A stretch of 52,592 bases of DNA from positions 1 to 52,592 of the forward strand of contig JADGJC010000261.1 in the NCBI GenBank assembly GCA_027596075.1. The letters are read 5' to 3'. Positions 1-11,640 of the stretch are shown here, piece after piece (positions within the stretch are counted from its first letter, which is position 1; each line of letters starts with the position of its first letter). The stretch comes from Rhizophlyctis rosea. Taxonomy: Eukaryota; Chytridiomycota; Chytridiomycetes; Rhizophlyctidales; Rhizophlyctidaceae. A program made the position numbers and the translations under genes. Under the pieces are notes generated by a model, which saw only the letters and a list, made by a program, of their open reading frames with translations, searched no databases and was not told the origin of the DNA.

Positions 1-801
1 CCCCCCGACACTGTTATAGACTCGGCGTTCCTGTAAAAGCCTGTCGAGGTGGTCAAGCCGGCGCGCTTTTGTGGATTTGTGGGTGAATAGCACCTTCAGG
101 ATGGAGTTGTCCCCATGTCGTGCAGCATATTGAACAACACCAATGTCAAAGTGTACGGTTCCAAGCTCAAGCATTCTCTTGAGGACGTAGGGGTGGCTGT
201 GACGAATTGCCGCCAGGGCAATGCGGTGGCATGGGCCTCTGTCATCCAGAGGCCAAGGACGCGTTGGATTTGTTGAAGTAGCCAAAAGAAAGCGATATGT
301 GAATCATTGGCAGACCATGCTTCCCGGTTCCATGACTACAAATCAGACTTTGAAGCGCTCCTACCTACCTAGTGGCCCGTCCGATATCCAAAAATCAGTG
401 GCAAGCAACACATCTATCCATTTACGGCCAAGCTCTTGGGACCACCCTTTGTGAGGCCAATCTTGATGTGACCGTTTCCTGGGCGGTTTGTCGCACGGGA
501 GCTCATCCACCCAGAAGTATCTACGTGCCAACATGGTGGCAACTTCCTGGACGGGCATGTAGGACTGGTAGGCCTTCTTAACGCAACGGAAACGTCGAAC
601 TTCGCGCATTCCGCAAACCAGCGTAATGTGGTGGAAAGCGTAATGATGACGATGAACCTCGCTTATTGTGCTGAAAACTGTCGTGTAAAAACTGGAGCAA
701 GCGGTAAGGGGGTATAAGATTTGTGCCTTCCAAAGCAGGAGCGAGAGGAAAGACGCGCGCTTAATAGGAGATATGAGTTCGTTTCGGCGGTGAAAAGACA
801 T
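1..801 (-). CDS. Ankyrin-like (possibly F-box-like) protein, C-terminus beyond the window edge
   Basis: Two-exon model: exon 1 801-369, intron 368-237, exon 2 236-1, still open at the edge. The donor reads G|GTAGGT and the acceptor GAGAG|GC; both sides agree in phase 1. Exon 2 has ankyrin-type helices (for example HIGHly typical 'YAARHGDNSILKVLF' and 'HPYVLKRMLELG'), each with the small-residue/Leu pattern of ankyrin repeats. Exon 1 has a hydrophobic, Leu/Phe-rich start followed by an Arg/His-rich helix, the layout seen in many chytrid ankyrin proteins that begin with an F-box-like segment; I cannot confirm the F-box. The 132-nt intron is longer than most here and the start codon at 801 is the first in-frame ATG, so both are provisional. 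Function unknown, presumably a protein-interaction scaffold. Confidence 0.45.
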
Positions 802-1284
802 TTCAAAGCTTGGAGTTATAGGTGGTTCGACCCCACACCCAGATTGCCCGCCTGGCGTTCAACCTACAGAGGAAAAACGGCTGGACCTGCCCACCAGCTG
901 CATTGGTGTGATGTCGGCTGAACGTCGAAGGTCATTCAGCATATTGGCCCAAGTCATCAGTCTTGGTGACCTCTCTGTGAACGCTGTTCGTGGTGTGACT
1001 GATTTCTAGTTGCGGAATTGGACTCTACACTTATAGCAGCACAATGTTGCAACTATCATGAAACGCGAGGCGTCTGTGTTTGTAAGGATACATGGAACTG
1101 ATATGTGCCCCTGCTCACGGATGTTCATCGGCTACCCAAAAATTAACGCCTCTTCTTCCTCCCTGCAGGAGTTTTGGCGCTAGGACCTGCACTGCTGGTT
1201 TCGCCACCCCCTTCAGGAAGCACGTACCTGCAGAAACAAAGCTTCAGTTATCGCGATTCAAACCATACCAGAATGCACTGACAC
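802..1284. other. Intergenic, tail-to-head gap
   Basis: This 483-bp gap lies between the start of the ankyrin-like gene and the end of the FHA/BRCT gene, both on the minus strand. It should hold the ankyrin gene's promoter. I see no gene, RNA or repeat in it. A GGTTCGA word near 825 resembles a tRNA B box but has no matching stems. Confidence 0.5.
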
Positions 1285-4200
1285 TTACGTGGTTAGATCA
1301 ACTTCCCCCCTCAAAACCCCCATCAAAACAACCTCCACACTCATAACCCTCCACCCAGCCTTCTTAACCTCCCCAACAACCCCTTCATCCTCCTTCGCCC
1401 CGCTCCCCACAACAACAACCGTCTTCTTCGTTCCATCATCCCCCACCATACTCCCAACCCCATCCCCAACATCCGCCCCCATCTTCTCCACCTCCTCCAC
1501 CCCAACACATCTCCCCCCACCCGAACTAACAATCTCCGACAACTCCCCCAACGGCGGCCGCAAATGTTGCGTCGCCGCAAACACGTACGAAGAGAATACA
1601 CCTGCATTAGACGTGTCGCGCGTGTAGGCAAGCGTCTTCGCCAGCGAGATTCCGTACTGTTTCTCGGATTTTGTGTCTTTCAATGTGAATTTGCCTTCGT
1701 CTGCATGAGTGAAGTGTTTCAGGTTTGCACTTCCTTCATCAGGAAGCATAGACTGCGTTCACATACCAACAAAGTCGTTAGCTTTCCGACATGCATCCAG
1801 CCATTTCACGTCCAACACAAACTTCCCCGCCGCCACAGAGCACAAAAACTTGACCGTCCGTCGGATCTTATCCGTAACCAGATGGGTGCATTCGTGCCAT
1901 GTGTCAACCAACTCGCCGCCCAGGAACTCCACGATCTGGAACACAAGTTGTTCTTTCAGACTCCAAACTTCCAAATGCCATCCTAATCAGACTCGAAGCC
2001 ACTCACCTCGCGTCGCTCATCATCTTCCGCAATACCCGTAAACATGACTTTCGGCTTCTTATCTTGACTTCCGTGGGCCAGGAAGCTTGATGCTCGTCGA
2101 GTCAACGGTGTCGCAGTACTGGCTGGCCTTTCCGCCGCAGGTGTTGGTGTGGTTTCACGCGAGCTAGCGGGTGTTCGTCGTCGTTTGCTATATGTTATGA
2201 GAGTATTGACAAAGATACAAATCATCAGAAACGCGCACAGAAAGTCTGAACACAATGACTGCTGCATGTCCAGAAGTTGCTCGTTCGTATGTACCTTGCA
2301 GCACTTTCTTCCATTTCTACTTCCTCCTCAACAGCTTTCCTCTTTCCTTTCGCTGCGCCCCGGCCGGAAGCAGAACCCCTCTTCCCACCTCTCCCGCCCT
2401 TCGTCGGAGCAGGTTCATGCTCCTTCGTTGCAACATCCTCCCCTTCTTTCAATTCCGTCTTCGCCCCATCAACATCTCCTGGCCCACCAGCATCAGCTTT
2501 CAAACTCGCCTTACTTTCCGCTTGATCAGGGGTTTTCAAGGGAGCATCCTGATCCTCCCCTTCCGCATCGTCTGTCTTCGCTTTCTTCCCTTTACCCTTC
2601 CGACCGCCGGTCGCGGGGGCTGCTGCGGTCTTCCTTTTACGTCCGCGACTGGCTGGCGTAACGGCTTCCTGCGCGTCTTTTAATTCCTCCTTCTCGTCAT
2701 CTGTCGCTTTACTTTCTTCTTTATCAACGTCCAAGCTTTTTCTCCGCTTTCCAGTAGGAGACACGGCGCTCGGCGCACGATCAGTCTCATCCACCCCCTT
2801 CCGCTTCGTGCCTTTACCATTCCGCTTTTGTGCTCCCTTGGACTTCCTATCAGCGGTCTGAGCTTCATCAGCCGCCTCAACAATTGCCTCCACGTTTGTG
2901 TCTTCCGCGGCATTTCCTCGATTCAGAATACCCTTCCCACTCTTCTGAGGAGTTGGACCAACGATGTCCTCATCCTCTTCGTTTTCCTTAGGCTCCACGT
3001 CCTGCGCCCGCTCCTCCGGCTTACTCGCTTCATCAACCACATCCTGTTCCTCCACATCATTCTTCCCACGCTTTCCCCTTTGACTCTTGGGTCCAGCCGA
3101 AGCACCGCCGCGAGCTGCTTTGCCGCCTCTCCGGCCACGTATGGAAGGTGTTGTCGTAGCAGAAGCAGCATTGCTGCGGGAGCCACGTTTAGAGCCGCGC
3201 GCAGGAGTGGAAGTTGAATCCTGGTGATTCACCAGACGGCAGCATTAACATGATGTAACCTGGCAAAGTGCAAAAACATGTTGCTGGCTTCCAAATGTTT
3301 GAACGTACCTCTTCTCCGTTCATTTCGCCAATCTTTGAATCGTCCGCACCAGGCACTTCACTGATCTTCCCCGCATCACCAATGCTACCGGTGGGAGATT
3401 CGCTCACTATTTCTCCCTTTTCCTGAACCTGCTCCTCCACTCCAATGTAGGCAGACTTTTCCTCAATGGCCGCATCCTGAACTGGGAGCGCCGCAGCTTT
3501 GCCCCGTTTACTGATCCAGAAATGATGAAGGATTGTCAGAAGACAAGTTGGAATGAGCACTGACCGAATCCTACATTTCCACTTACCTATATGTTACACC
3601 CCTTCTTCTTCCTACGGGTGGAGCAGTGAAACCAAAGCCTAAACTACTATCCTCCTTTTCTTCCTCTCCTTTCTCCGCCGGCTCTACTGAAACAGCTGCT
3701 GTTTCCGCACCTCCATGTGCTTCCACCCGCGTCTCGCTTTCAGCCTTTTGTGCATCAGCACTTGCCACTGCTCCATCGTCATCTTCGGCCTCGGTTTCAT
3801 CTCCATCATCTCCTTCGTCAGCGACAACGTTCTTACTTTCAATGCCGACAGGTTCAAACAGAGATGAAGCGTCCTTTGACGATGCAGAAGCAGGCTCCAC
3901 CACCGCCGCATTTTCACTCTCATCTTCGTCCTCGCTGATCACAATCCGTCCTACACGTCGGCCGGGCCTCCCGATGGAAGCTTCGCTTTGCGTCCCCTCC
4001 AGATTCTGCGGAGACGGTCCATCATCCCTCTCTACCGCTTCCACCGTATTTTCCGCCAGATCAGTAGCATTCCCGTCGTCTTGATCGTCGTCCTCCGGCA
4101 CAGTAGCAGCCATCCAACCCTTATACTCCTCGTCATTTACCGCGTTGAAATCGACTCTGGGGCTACCCTGACTATCCGCAACGCCAAGATCTGCGCTAGC

Positions 4201-6080
4201 CGCTGATCCAATGAAATTCTCTTCATCCTCGTACGGATCAACCGGTTCAGCGTTCACGGCTGCTGGGATTGTGGGTTTGTCTGTGAGGTTTGTCAATTCG
4301 GTCGATGCTTCGGCTTTCCCGTCTTCCGCGCCGTGTGACCCTTCATTGCCGTTGACTCCCTGGAAGTGGACTTTTTTACTACCCTGGCGCTGATTCCGTT
4401 TACCGTCGATATCATCAAAAACCTCCTCGCCGCTCCCTTCCTCTGGTTGATCTCCTTCCGCCAGCGTCGCGTCCCCAAATCCAGCTGCTCCATTGCCAAA
4501 ATCGATCGGAGCTTCCTGCTGCGTCTCACCGTCCCACAAGTGTACATGATCTGCCACCTCTTCAGTTGCCTCTTCGAGCCCGTCATCGTCAACCAACATG
4601 GTGAGCATTCCTGGCCGTTCCGTCCAGTGTTTGCCGGCTTCCACGTCCTGGTTCCCAGTTAATAAAACGCCGGGTTTTCTTCCAGATGCAGCCCTCAAAC
4701 TTGGCGAAGGGTCTTTATCCTCCCCATCACTTCCACTGCCTCGATCATCCTGATCAACGATCAAGGTGCCAATAGCAACCGGCAACGTCTCCGCTATACC
4801 GTCGAGTGGGACTGTGGGTGGTACGACAAGTGTGGCTGGGACGGTTACTGTTTGCGTAGGGGTAGCGTTATTGCTGGGGCTGGGGCCGGCGCTCAGCGTT
4901 TGTGTTGCTGGAACCGTGAGACTGACGAGTTGAGTTGGTGTGATATTGGGATTCCCATTAACACCTGGAATAAGTGCGCCCGGCCGGGACGGAACCGCGA
5001 ACCCAGGCTGTTTTACGGATTGGGTTGGAGTGACTGCTGAAGGTTTGGGTGGGAGCGATGATGGGTGTGCTGATGCGAATGAAATGGATTGCAGTCCCGT
5101 TGGCTGCGCATGAGGCGAAGGATTAATTGCATGTGCGCTGTCCGAATCCGATTTCTGCTCCACAACCGCATGCGGCTGGCTCTGGGATGGAGTTTGCGAT
5201 GGGGCTGGGATATGATAACTGGACTCTTCGCTAGCCTGCGTCTTATTTTCTGCACCAGTGAGCACGCGCTGACCCGCTGTCGGCAAACCAGACAAGATAG
5301 GCTGACTGAGATTGGCGACAGTACTTGAACTGGGCAAGTCCAACCACTCGCTGACGACCCCATCACCATTCCTCTCAGCATCTATCAACTTCCTCACTTC
5401 TTCCAGGATTTCGTATCGACACCGTACAGGTTCAAACTTCACTTCTTTGTTGTGAGACAGTTCGTAAGAACGCAGCGGAGTGATGCGAAAAGAAGAGACG
5501 CCCAGTGATGTGCCATTTGTGGAACCCAGATCCTGAATGAAGTGCTCTGTTCCTGAAGGAGATATTTCTGTGGCAAAACACGAGGCAGTTGTTCAGTGAG
5601 AATAAGCAGAAGGAGGGAGATGTGCTGGCGAAACTTGATACCGCTGCGCATAACTCACCGATTGCGGCATGAACGCCGCTGACCCCCCGAGCTACGATAT
5701 TCACGTCGGTATCACTAGCGCTTCGACCAACGATGTTGATACCAGTTCTTATGGGTACGAGAACTTCGTCTTTGATATCTTCACCGTTGGGGAATATGCG
5801 GAGTATAGCAACCTATATGGAAGGATGTGAATTCGTAATTCGAGGGCTGGGCAATGCCTGAGAGCCAGCGCACCTCCTTCTTCTGATTATCAGGCATATC
5901 CTCTGACAGAAGTTTCTCGAGCCACTGATCTTTGTTCCAGCGCGCCCCTTCAAACCTCGTCAATTGGTGCATATCAGGATCTTGTCCTTCTTCAATATCC
6001 GACCCTTCAGCACCGTCGTCCTTATTCTTCTGAGCCGGTATGCCACTCATATCTGGCACAACACCAATCCCGTTTTTCAT
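1285..6080 (-). CDS. FHA + tandem BRCT DNA-damage mediator (MDC1 / S. pombe Mdb1-like)
   Basis: Eight exons: 6080-5874, 5812-5659, 5567-3587, 3510-3309, 3220-2295, 2187-2007, 1935-1767, 1700-1285. All phases agree; product 1,411 aa. An FHA domain spans about residues 70-165, with the phosphothreonine-binding GRS (98-100), SGVHAAI and DLGSTNGT motifs. A long acidic, Ser/Pro-rich middle follows, with four closely spaced TQ motifs (about 300-361). A basic stretch with GRGGK, RGRK and GRKGKGKK motifs (AT-hook-like) leads to two BRCT repeats (about 1205-1275 and 1300-1405), the first with the TGI...GG...CTHLV...RRT.KFL pattern. FHA plus C-terminal tandem BRCT is the architecture of MDC1/Mdb1, which binds phosphorylated H2A tails at DNA breaks. 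That role here is inferred. It shares an upstream region with the divergent acyl-CoA dehydrogenase gene. Confidence 0.88.
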
Positions 6081-6714
6081 TTCGACAAGCTTGCTTCAAA
6101 CGACTGGTCCACGTGACCAGTCCTAACTACACACAGGCTGCTACTTGTTTTTACAAACAGCGGTGGCCGACTATCTAACTGAATGCAAAGCAATAGGAAG
6201 TGAACGCTTCGCTCAAGGGCTACTGAGACGCTGGATGTCTATTTTTGAACCAAACAGATAGTGAGAGAACTTTACGCAAAGAAGTCTGGACCGTCCAGTC
6301 GCTTGGTGACTGCTGAAATGGTGTCCCACAATCTGATATACCCAAATCGGGCAATATGTCAAATTTCCTAACGCGTCTTTGGCATGTGAAAGCATCGTGG
6401 GAATGGAATGGTGGGTTGCTGAACGTGGCCACCCAGTCAGGGGTGCAGCTTGGTTTCTCCCAACCCATTTCTCCGCCCGTCTTCATCTTTTTGAATACCT
6501 CATCCCATCGTCGTGGTAAAGGAGGTTCATATAGCTTTTTGGCTGAAATTCCGGAAGTTTGACCGCGTCAGATTTTGCTTCTTTGATTTCGCAATAGGAC
6601 GCGACTTTCCAAAGTAGGTATGCCTGCACCACAGCACTATGTCCAGCTTTCGAGGTTGTTATTCTCAGCGCAAAATAGTATCTGACCTTGGGCCACTGAT
6701 AAACAGTAATAACC
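6081..6714. promoter_or_regulatory. Divergent intergenic region
   Basis: This 634-bp gap separates the start codons of the FHA/BRCT gene (-) and the acyl-CoA dehydrogenase gene (+), so it must contain both promoters. Short open frames here have no recognisable protein features. I found no clear motif or repeat. Confidence 0.5.
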
Positions 6715-8382
6715 ATGTTTTCGAGTGCCGCTCTTACGCGTTTGCCAGTCCGTTCAAGTAGAGCGGCGCGTCTGTTGCGCCTGACTCCTGTTTCCTCTAT
6801 GGTATGACGACTCTTGCAAAGTCCGTGCTTCTTTCCGATTCCTTCTGACGTTGGTATCCAAAACCTTTTGCAGCGTCGATACAGCGAAGTTGCGAATGCA
6901 AATCCAGGCATCGGCTTTGGGCTATCCGATGAGCAGAAAGAACTCCAGGACCTAGCTCGCAAGTTTACGCTGAATGAGATTATTCCCAAGGTTTATCCCG
7001 TCATATCTTTAAATGCTAGTTATAAAAAGTGCTGATCTGACAATTTTGAAGGCCGCACATCACGACCAAACGGGGGAGTACCCTACAGAAATCCTGAAGA
7101 AGGCATGGGAGGTGGGATTGTTGAACCTTCATGTCCCTGAAGAATATGGGGGAATGGGTCTGGGTGTGCTCGATTGCGCAATCGTTAGTGAGGAAATGGC
7201 TTATGGATGCACGGGTATTCAAACGGCCGCGGAAGCAAACGGTCTTGCGGTGAGTACTGTGCCCTTTGACTTGAGAGGATCTGCTCATCAATATGCCCTT
7301 CCGTACTTCAGGAGGCACCGGTTATCCTTGCTGGCAATGATGCGCAAAAAAAGAAGTACTTGGGCCGCATGACGGAAGAGCCTCTCATGTGCGCGTATTG
7401 CGTCACGGAACCGAACGCCGGATCTGATGTTGCCGGTTTGCAAACTCGCGCTGTCAAGAAGGGCAATAAATGGAGCATTAGCGGTATGGGAATGTCTCTC
7501 CAATTCCACGAGTATTACGTCTGATCTGTATTGTTCACGTCTTAGGTAGCAAAATGTGGATCACCAACGGCGGCAAAGCGAATTGGTACTTTGTCCTGGC
7601 CAAGACGGACGACAAGGCATCAACAGGGAAAGCATTCACCGGTTTCATTGTCGACGCGGATTCACCCGGCATCACGGTGGGAAAGAAGGAAATCAACATG
7701 GGCCAACGCGCTTCCGACACTCGCGGCATCACGTTTGAGGACGTCGAAGTGCCCGAGGAGAATGTGTTGGGACAAGTAGGGGCGGGGTTCAAGATCGCGA
7801 TGGGTGCATTTGATATCACACGGCCGCTTGTCGCTTCGGCTGCGGTTGGGCTGGCGAGGAGAGCTTTGGACGAAGCGGCCAAGTATTCGCTAGGTAAATA
7901 TACTCATGGCCGAATGTTATTTTGCATTCATTGACACTTTGGACAGAGCGCAAGACGATGGGTAAACCCATTGCTGACCACCAAGCTGTCGCATTCATGT
8001 TGGCGGACATGGCGATCGGCGTCGAGGCCTCGCGCAACCTTGTATGGAAGGCCGCATGGCTTCGGGACAGCGGCAAGCGCAACACCTACTGGGCATCAAT
8101 GGCCAAAGCCTTCGCGTCTGAAGTTGCCAACAAGAATGCTGCGGACGCTGTTCAAATTCATGGTGGGAACGGGTTCAATACCGAGGTAAGTTGAGATAGA
8201 GATTTCAACTTCTGCTGTGGCAGACATTCGTGAACTGATTCCTATTGGGCTTTCAGTACCCGGTCGAGAAATTGATGCGCGACGCTAAAATTTTCATGAT
8301 TTATGAAGGGACGTCTCAGATCCAACGTCTGGTGGTCTCTCGTACACTATTGGACGCAACAAAGGCAGGACAGTCTTTGTAG
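6715..8382 (+). CDS. ACADM: Medium-chain acyl-CoA dehydrogenase, mitochondrial
   Basis: Seven exons: 6715-6801, 6874-6990, 7052-7249, 7312-7483, 7546-7893, 7947-8185, 8257-8382; 428 aa. It catalyses the FAD-dependent first step of fatty-acid beta-oxidation, passing electrons to ETF. Exon 1 encodes a presequence rich in Arg, Ser and Ala with no acidic residues, fitting import into the matrix. The rest follows animal MCAD closely from end to end: [61 protein letters not shown]. The catalytic base is Glu404 in [11 protein letters not shown], the position typical of medium- and short-chain enzymes. Length is the usual one for the family. Identification is very secure; chain-length preference is inferred from similarity to MCAD. 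Confidence 0.96.
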
Positions 8383-8742
8383 TTTACCCTCCCATCAAAC
8401 ATGTTACGCAATTTGCAGAAAGTCGATAATAAGTGATGATTCCAGCCTGTCCTGATCACGATAACGCTCAGCATGATTGAAGGGGTTGATCGTTCAGCTT
8501 GTTTTGGCGTGATAGTGTGATAAAAGCATGACCAGATATGGTTTCTTGCCAACGAACCTTTTCGTCTTTCATCAGGCACCACATACCTAGGTATGCTATG
8601 AATAATGGCGAATTGAGCTGCCAGACGAGCTAACGAACGCCACATCTGCGATTTGATCACCGATGTCTGTCCTTCATCATGACTTGAGACCGGACCTTTC
8701 CTCCTCTTCCCAGAACATTTTCACACACAGTTGTAAATAAAG
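8383..8742. other. Intergenic, ACADM to TMA22
   Basis: This 360-bp gap lies between two plus-strand genes. It should contain the 3' end of the dehydrogenase transcript and the TMA22 promoter. I see no further gene or repeat. Confidence 0.5.
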
Positions 8743-9664
8743 ATGTCTGACGACGAAGCACCCCAAGAAGTTCAGGACTGGCCCGAGACCAGAGTACTCG
8801 ATGACGTCCTATATTGTGGAGGTAAGACGCTCTTGCTCATTTTCCGGAATCCTGGACACTCACCCCCACTTCTGCCGCCAGTGTGCTCAATGCCGCCAGA
8901 GGTGACAAACAAACAGGTTGCCCTGGAGCTTACCACATATTGCTAATACCGTACGATTCCGCCTGTATATTTAGTACTGCGAGTACTCTGGATCAACCGA
9001 GAAGTGCAAAAAGTGGCTAAACGACGAACATCCTGATGTATTCGCAAAGCTATATCCTGACGTGGATTTGAGTAAGGAGCTTGAGGAGAAAGCAACTGTG
9101 AAGGACGGAGAGGGGGAGGGAGAAAAGAAGGCCCCCAAAGGTGCGTCAGCATCCGTAGGCTGCGTGCTACAGTTTTTAGGAATTACTCACACTGTACGCG
9201 CTCCGCAGTCAAAGAGTCCGCCGCAGAAAAGGAACGAAAGAAGAAGTTAGCCTCTCACGTCATAATCAACCGCATAGAGCGGACGAAGCGGAAAAGAGTC
9301 ATTACTGTTACTGGATTGGAGAACTTTGGTTAGTGAAAGGAGCCGGGAACCGGTCGGTCGTCGTCATTTCATATGATCAGTTTACTCATGACCTGCATTA
9401 CAGACGTAGATCTAAAGAAAGCAGCAAAACTGTTCGCAACAAAGTTTGCCTGTGGAGCATCCGTAACCAAGAACCCACAAGGGCAGGATGAGATTGTCGT
9501 ACAAGGCGACGTACAGGACGATATTTATGATTTGGTTAGAGAGACTTGGCCCCAGGTATGATCTTGACTCGCTCCCTCAGGTGTCATTTCGATCATAATG
9601 AACGCCATGGAATCCGCAGGTGCCAGAAGAGCAAATCGACGTCACAGAGGGCAAGAAGAAATAA
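8743..9664 (+). CDS. TMA22: Density-regulated protein homologue (ribosome recycling / re-initiation factor)
   Basis: Six exons: 8743-8821, 8882-8901 (only 20 nt), 8975-9140, 9209-9328, 9404-9555, 9620-9664; 193 aa, the normal size for TMA22/DENR. The N-terminal Cys-rich part (YCGVCSMPPEYCEY, then EKCKKWL) matches the conserved DENR start. A charged Lys/Glu linker follows. The SUI1 domain covers roughly the last 95 residues, with [20 protein letters not shown] and the conserved DEIVVQGD strand. DENR pairs with MCT-1/TMA20 to remove deacylated tRNA and mRNA from 40S subunits. The gene converges with pirin, with 162 bp between stop codons. Confidence 0.95.
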
Positions 9665-9826
9665 TTGTATCATAGACCATCCATGTACATACGCTAACAA
9701 AGACATTTACTTCCAAAGCCTATATCTGTACAATCAGGACAAATTCGTCCAACATCTTATTCATTACGAAAATTATGTACCAAAGACAACAACAGCAAAA
9801 TATACAGGAAATGATATCTATACTAT

Positions 9827-11020
9827 CTAACGCTTGTTAGCAATCTCACTCTCCCACCTCGCCGCATTCTCGAACCCATTTTGCCCCATCTGGTAATCCA
9901 TAATGGCCTGGTGAATCTCCTTCTGCTCGTTCATGACGAAGGGGCCGTGTTGGACGATGGGTTCGTTGATGCGCTGACCGGCGATGATGACGAAGTGGGC
10001 TTTAGAATCGGTGGTCTCAACCTTCAAGGTGTCGCCGGTCTTGCTCATGACAAGGGTGCTGTGAGCTTCGGGTGTTGCGCCGCTGGCGCCGAAACGGGCG
10101 GAACCGGAAAGGGTGTAGACGAAGCCGGTGTAATCAGCGGGGATGTTCTGTTGGAACAAGATATCGGTCAGCAATCAGAGTTTCAGACGAATACGAACAA
10201 TGCGGATATTGCCCCTACCTGCTCAAAAGTCTTCCCCTTCTCCATCTTCACATCCAGGTAGAAAATCGGAGTATACGTGTGCACCTTTGCCGACACGCCC
10301 AAACTCTCGCCAGCAATGACCTTGACAACCACCCCTCCATCCTCACTCTGCGCCCGCGGCACGTCCTTGTCGAGCAATTCCTGGTAGCGCGGAGGCACCA
10401 TCTTCGCACTCTTGGGCAAGTTCACCCAAAGCTGAAGACCCGTCGCTACCTTGTCCCCAAGTGGCATCTCCGCATGGACGATACCCTTGCCCGCCGTCAT
10501 CCATTGCAAGTCGCCCGGACCAATGGTGCCCTTGTGGCCTGCGAAGTCTTCGTGCTGGAAAGTTCCCTCCAACATGTATGTCACAGTTTCGAAACCGCGA
10601 TGCGGGTGGTCTGGGAAGCTGGAATATGTCGGGGCAAATGAGTTTTTGCCCTTCACAAACAAGTGTGTCCACGTCACTTTGTACATACCCAGCAGGTTTG
10701 CCCACCATGAACTCGTCCAGCATGAGGAAGGGGTCGAGGTTGCGGAGCTCCCATGTTCCAATGCTGCGACGAACGCGAGCCCCAACTCCTTCCGCTTGTT
10801 CCTACATACAAGAAACAGATGTTGGTCTCCATTTGCACGATGTCTATAAATAAAACGTTAAAGTCCATACCTTCGACACAACAACTTTGTCAATAGTCTT
10901 ATATTCGGCACCCATTCTGCGTAGTCTCTGATTTGGTACGATGGTAAGGTTTTTCTTGTTTGACAGCGTAGAAGAAGCTCTTCGAGTAGATGTGGTTGCT
11001 ATTCTTGAAGTGAACGACAT
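9827..11020 (-). CDS. Pirin family protein with N-terminal extension
   Basis: Four exons: 11020-10871, 10801-10689, 10618-10219, 10147-9827; 327 aa. Two cupin folds are expected. Metal-ligand positions of pirin are visible: two His in DHPHRGFETVTYMLEG and a His/Glu pair in GKGIVHAEMP. Animal pirins are about 290 aa; the extra 35 residues before MGAEYKTIDKVV are rich in Ser, Thr and Arg with no acidic residue, resembling a mitochondrial targeting peptide. Start alternatives are the ATG at 11020 (used) or the internal Met at residue 36, which would give a protein without the extension. Pirins are Fe(II) proteins acting as transcription co-regulators or quercetinase-like enzymes; which applies here cannot be told. 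Confidence 0.93.
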
Positions 11021-11640
11021 GGTGAGGTTTCGGGTTGACAGAACGGGGTTGTCGCTTTTTATAGCGGCGCCGCGCCTCGGATTTTGTCAGCCCAGTCAAA
11101 TCCAAATTTGGCATCCGACCGAGCGGTGGCTGGTAGCACGCGTTTGTTTGCAATAGCAATATTCTCATTTTAGTAATGGGCCTCGCCGACGGATGAATTG
11201 AAATTACATTGTAACCTTCGGGTAGCCTGGTGCTTTTTTGAAAACGTACCTAAGACCAGAATGTGAAAGGCACACTATGTGCTTCGTATGCATATGTGTA
11301 ATCCTTTGGAATCCGTTCAGGTACTCATATCCTTCTTAGAATCCTTAAAGCATTACAGCTCCCCACATCGATAGATTTGGAAACATTGCAAGACAGGCTG
11401 TACCAGCCATTGTAATTATTTTGGCGTGCAGCCTCAGCGGATGCATTGCAGCCACAATCGGCATTTGTCGCCGAGATTTTCCTGTTGCATGTCATCCTGT
11501 TGATTCAGCACTTTACTGTTCCCAATCTGGACAATACGCAATCCGCAATAGCCTTGTGATACTGCAGATTTCTATGCAGTTCGCGACGTCATTATGCGTA
11601 CTCCCGAGAGACTGCCAGGCTAAGAAAACGTACCAGGACT
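11021..11640. other. Intergenic, pirin promoter side
   Basis: This 620-bp gap lies between the pirin start and the end of the DUF6697-like gene, both minus strand. A 99-codon open frame on the plus strand inside it lacks any recognisable feature and was not accepted. Confidence 0.45.

Noticed and set aside
236..369. Apparent frameshift between two ankyrin-like segments
   Set aside because: An intron with a GTAGGT donor and AG acceptor joins them in phase; a pseudogene is not required, though the model is not proven.
790..850. GGTTCGACCCC word resembling a tRNA B box
   Set aside because: The flanking bases do not form a T-stem and no acceptor or anticodon stem can be drawn around it.
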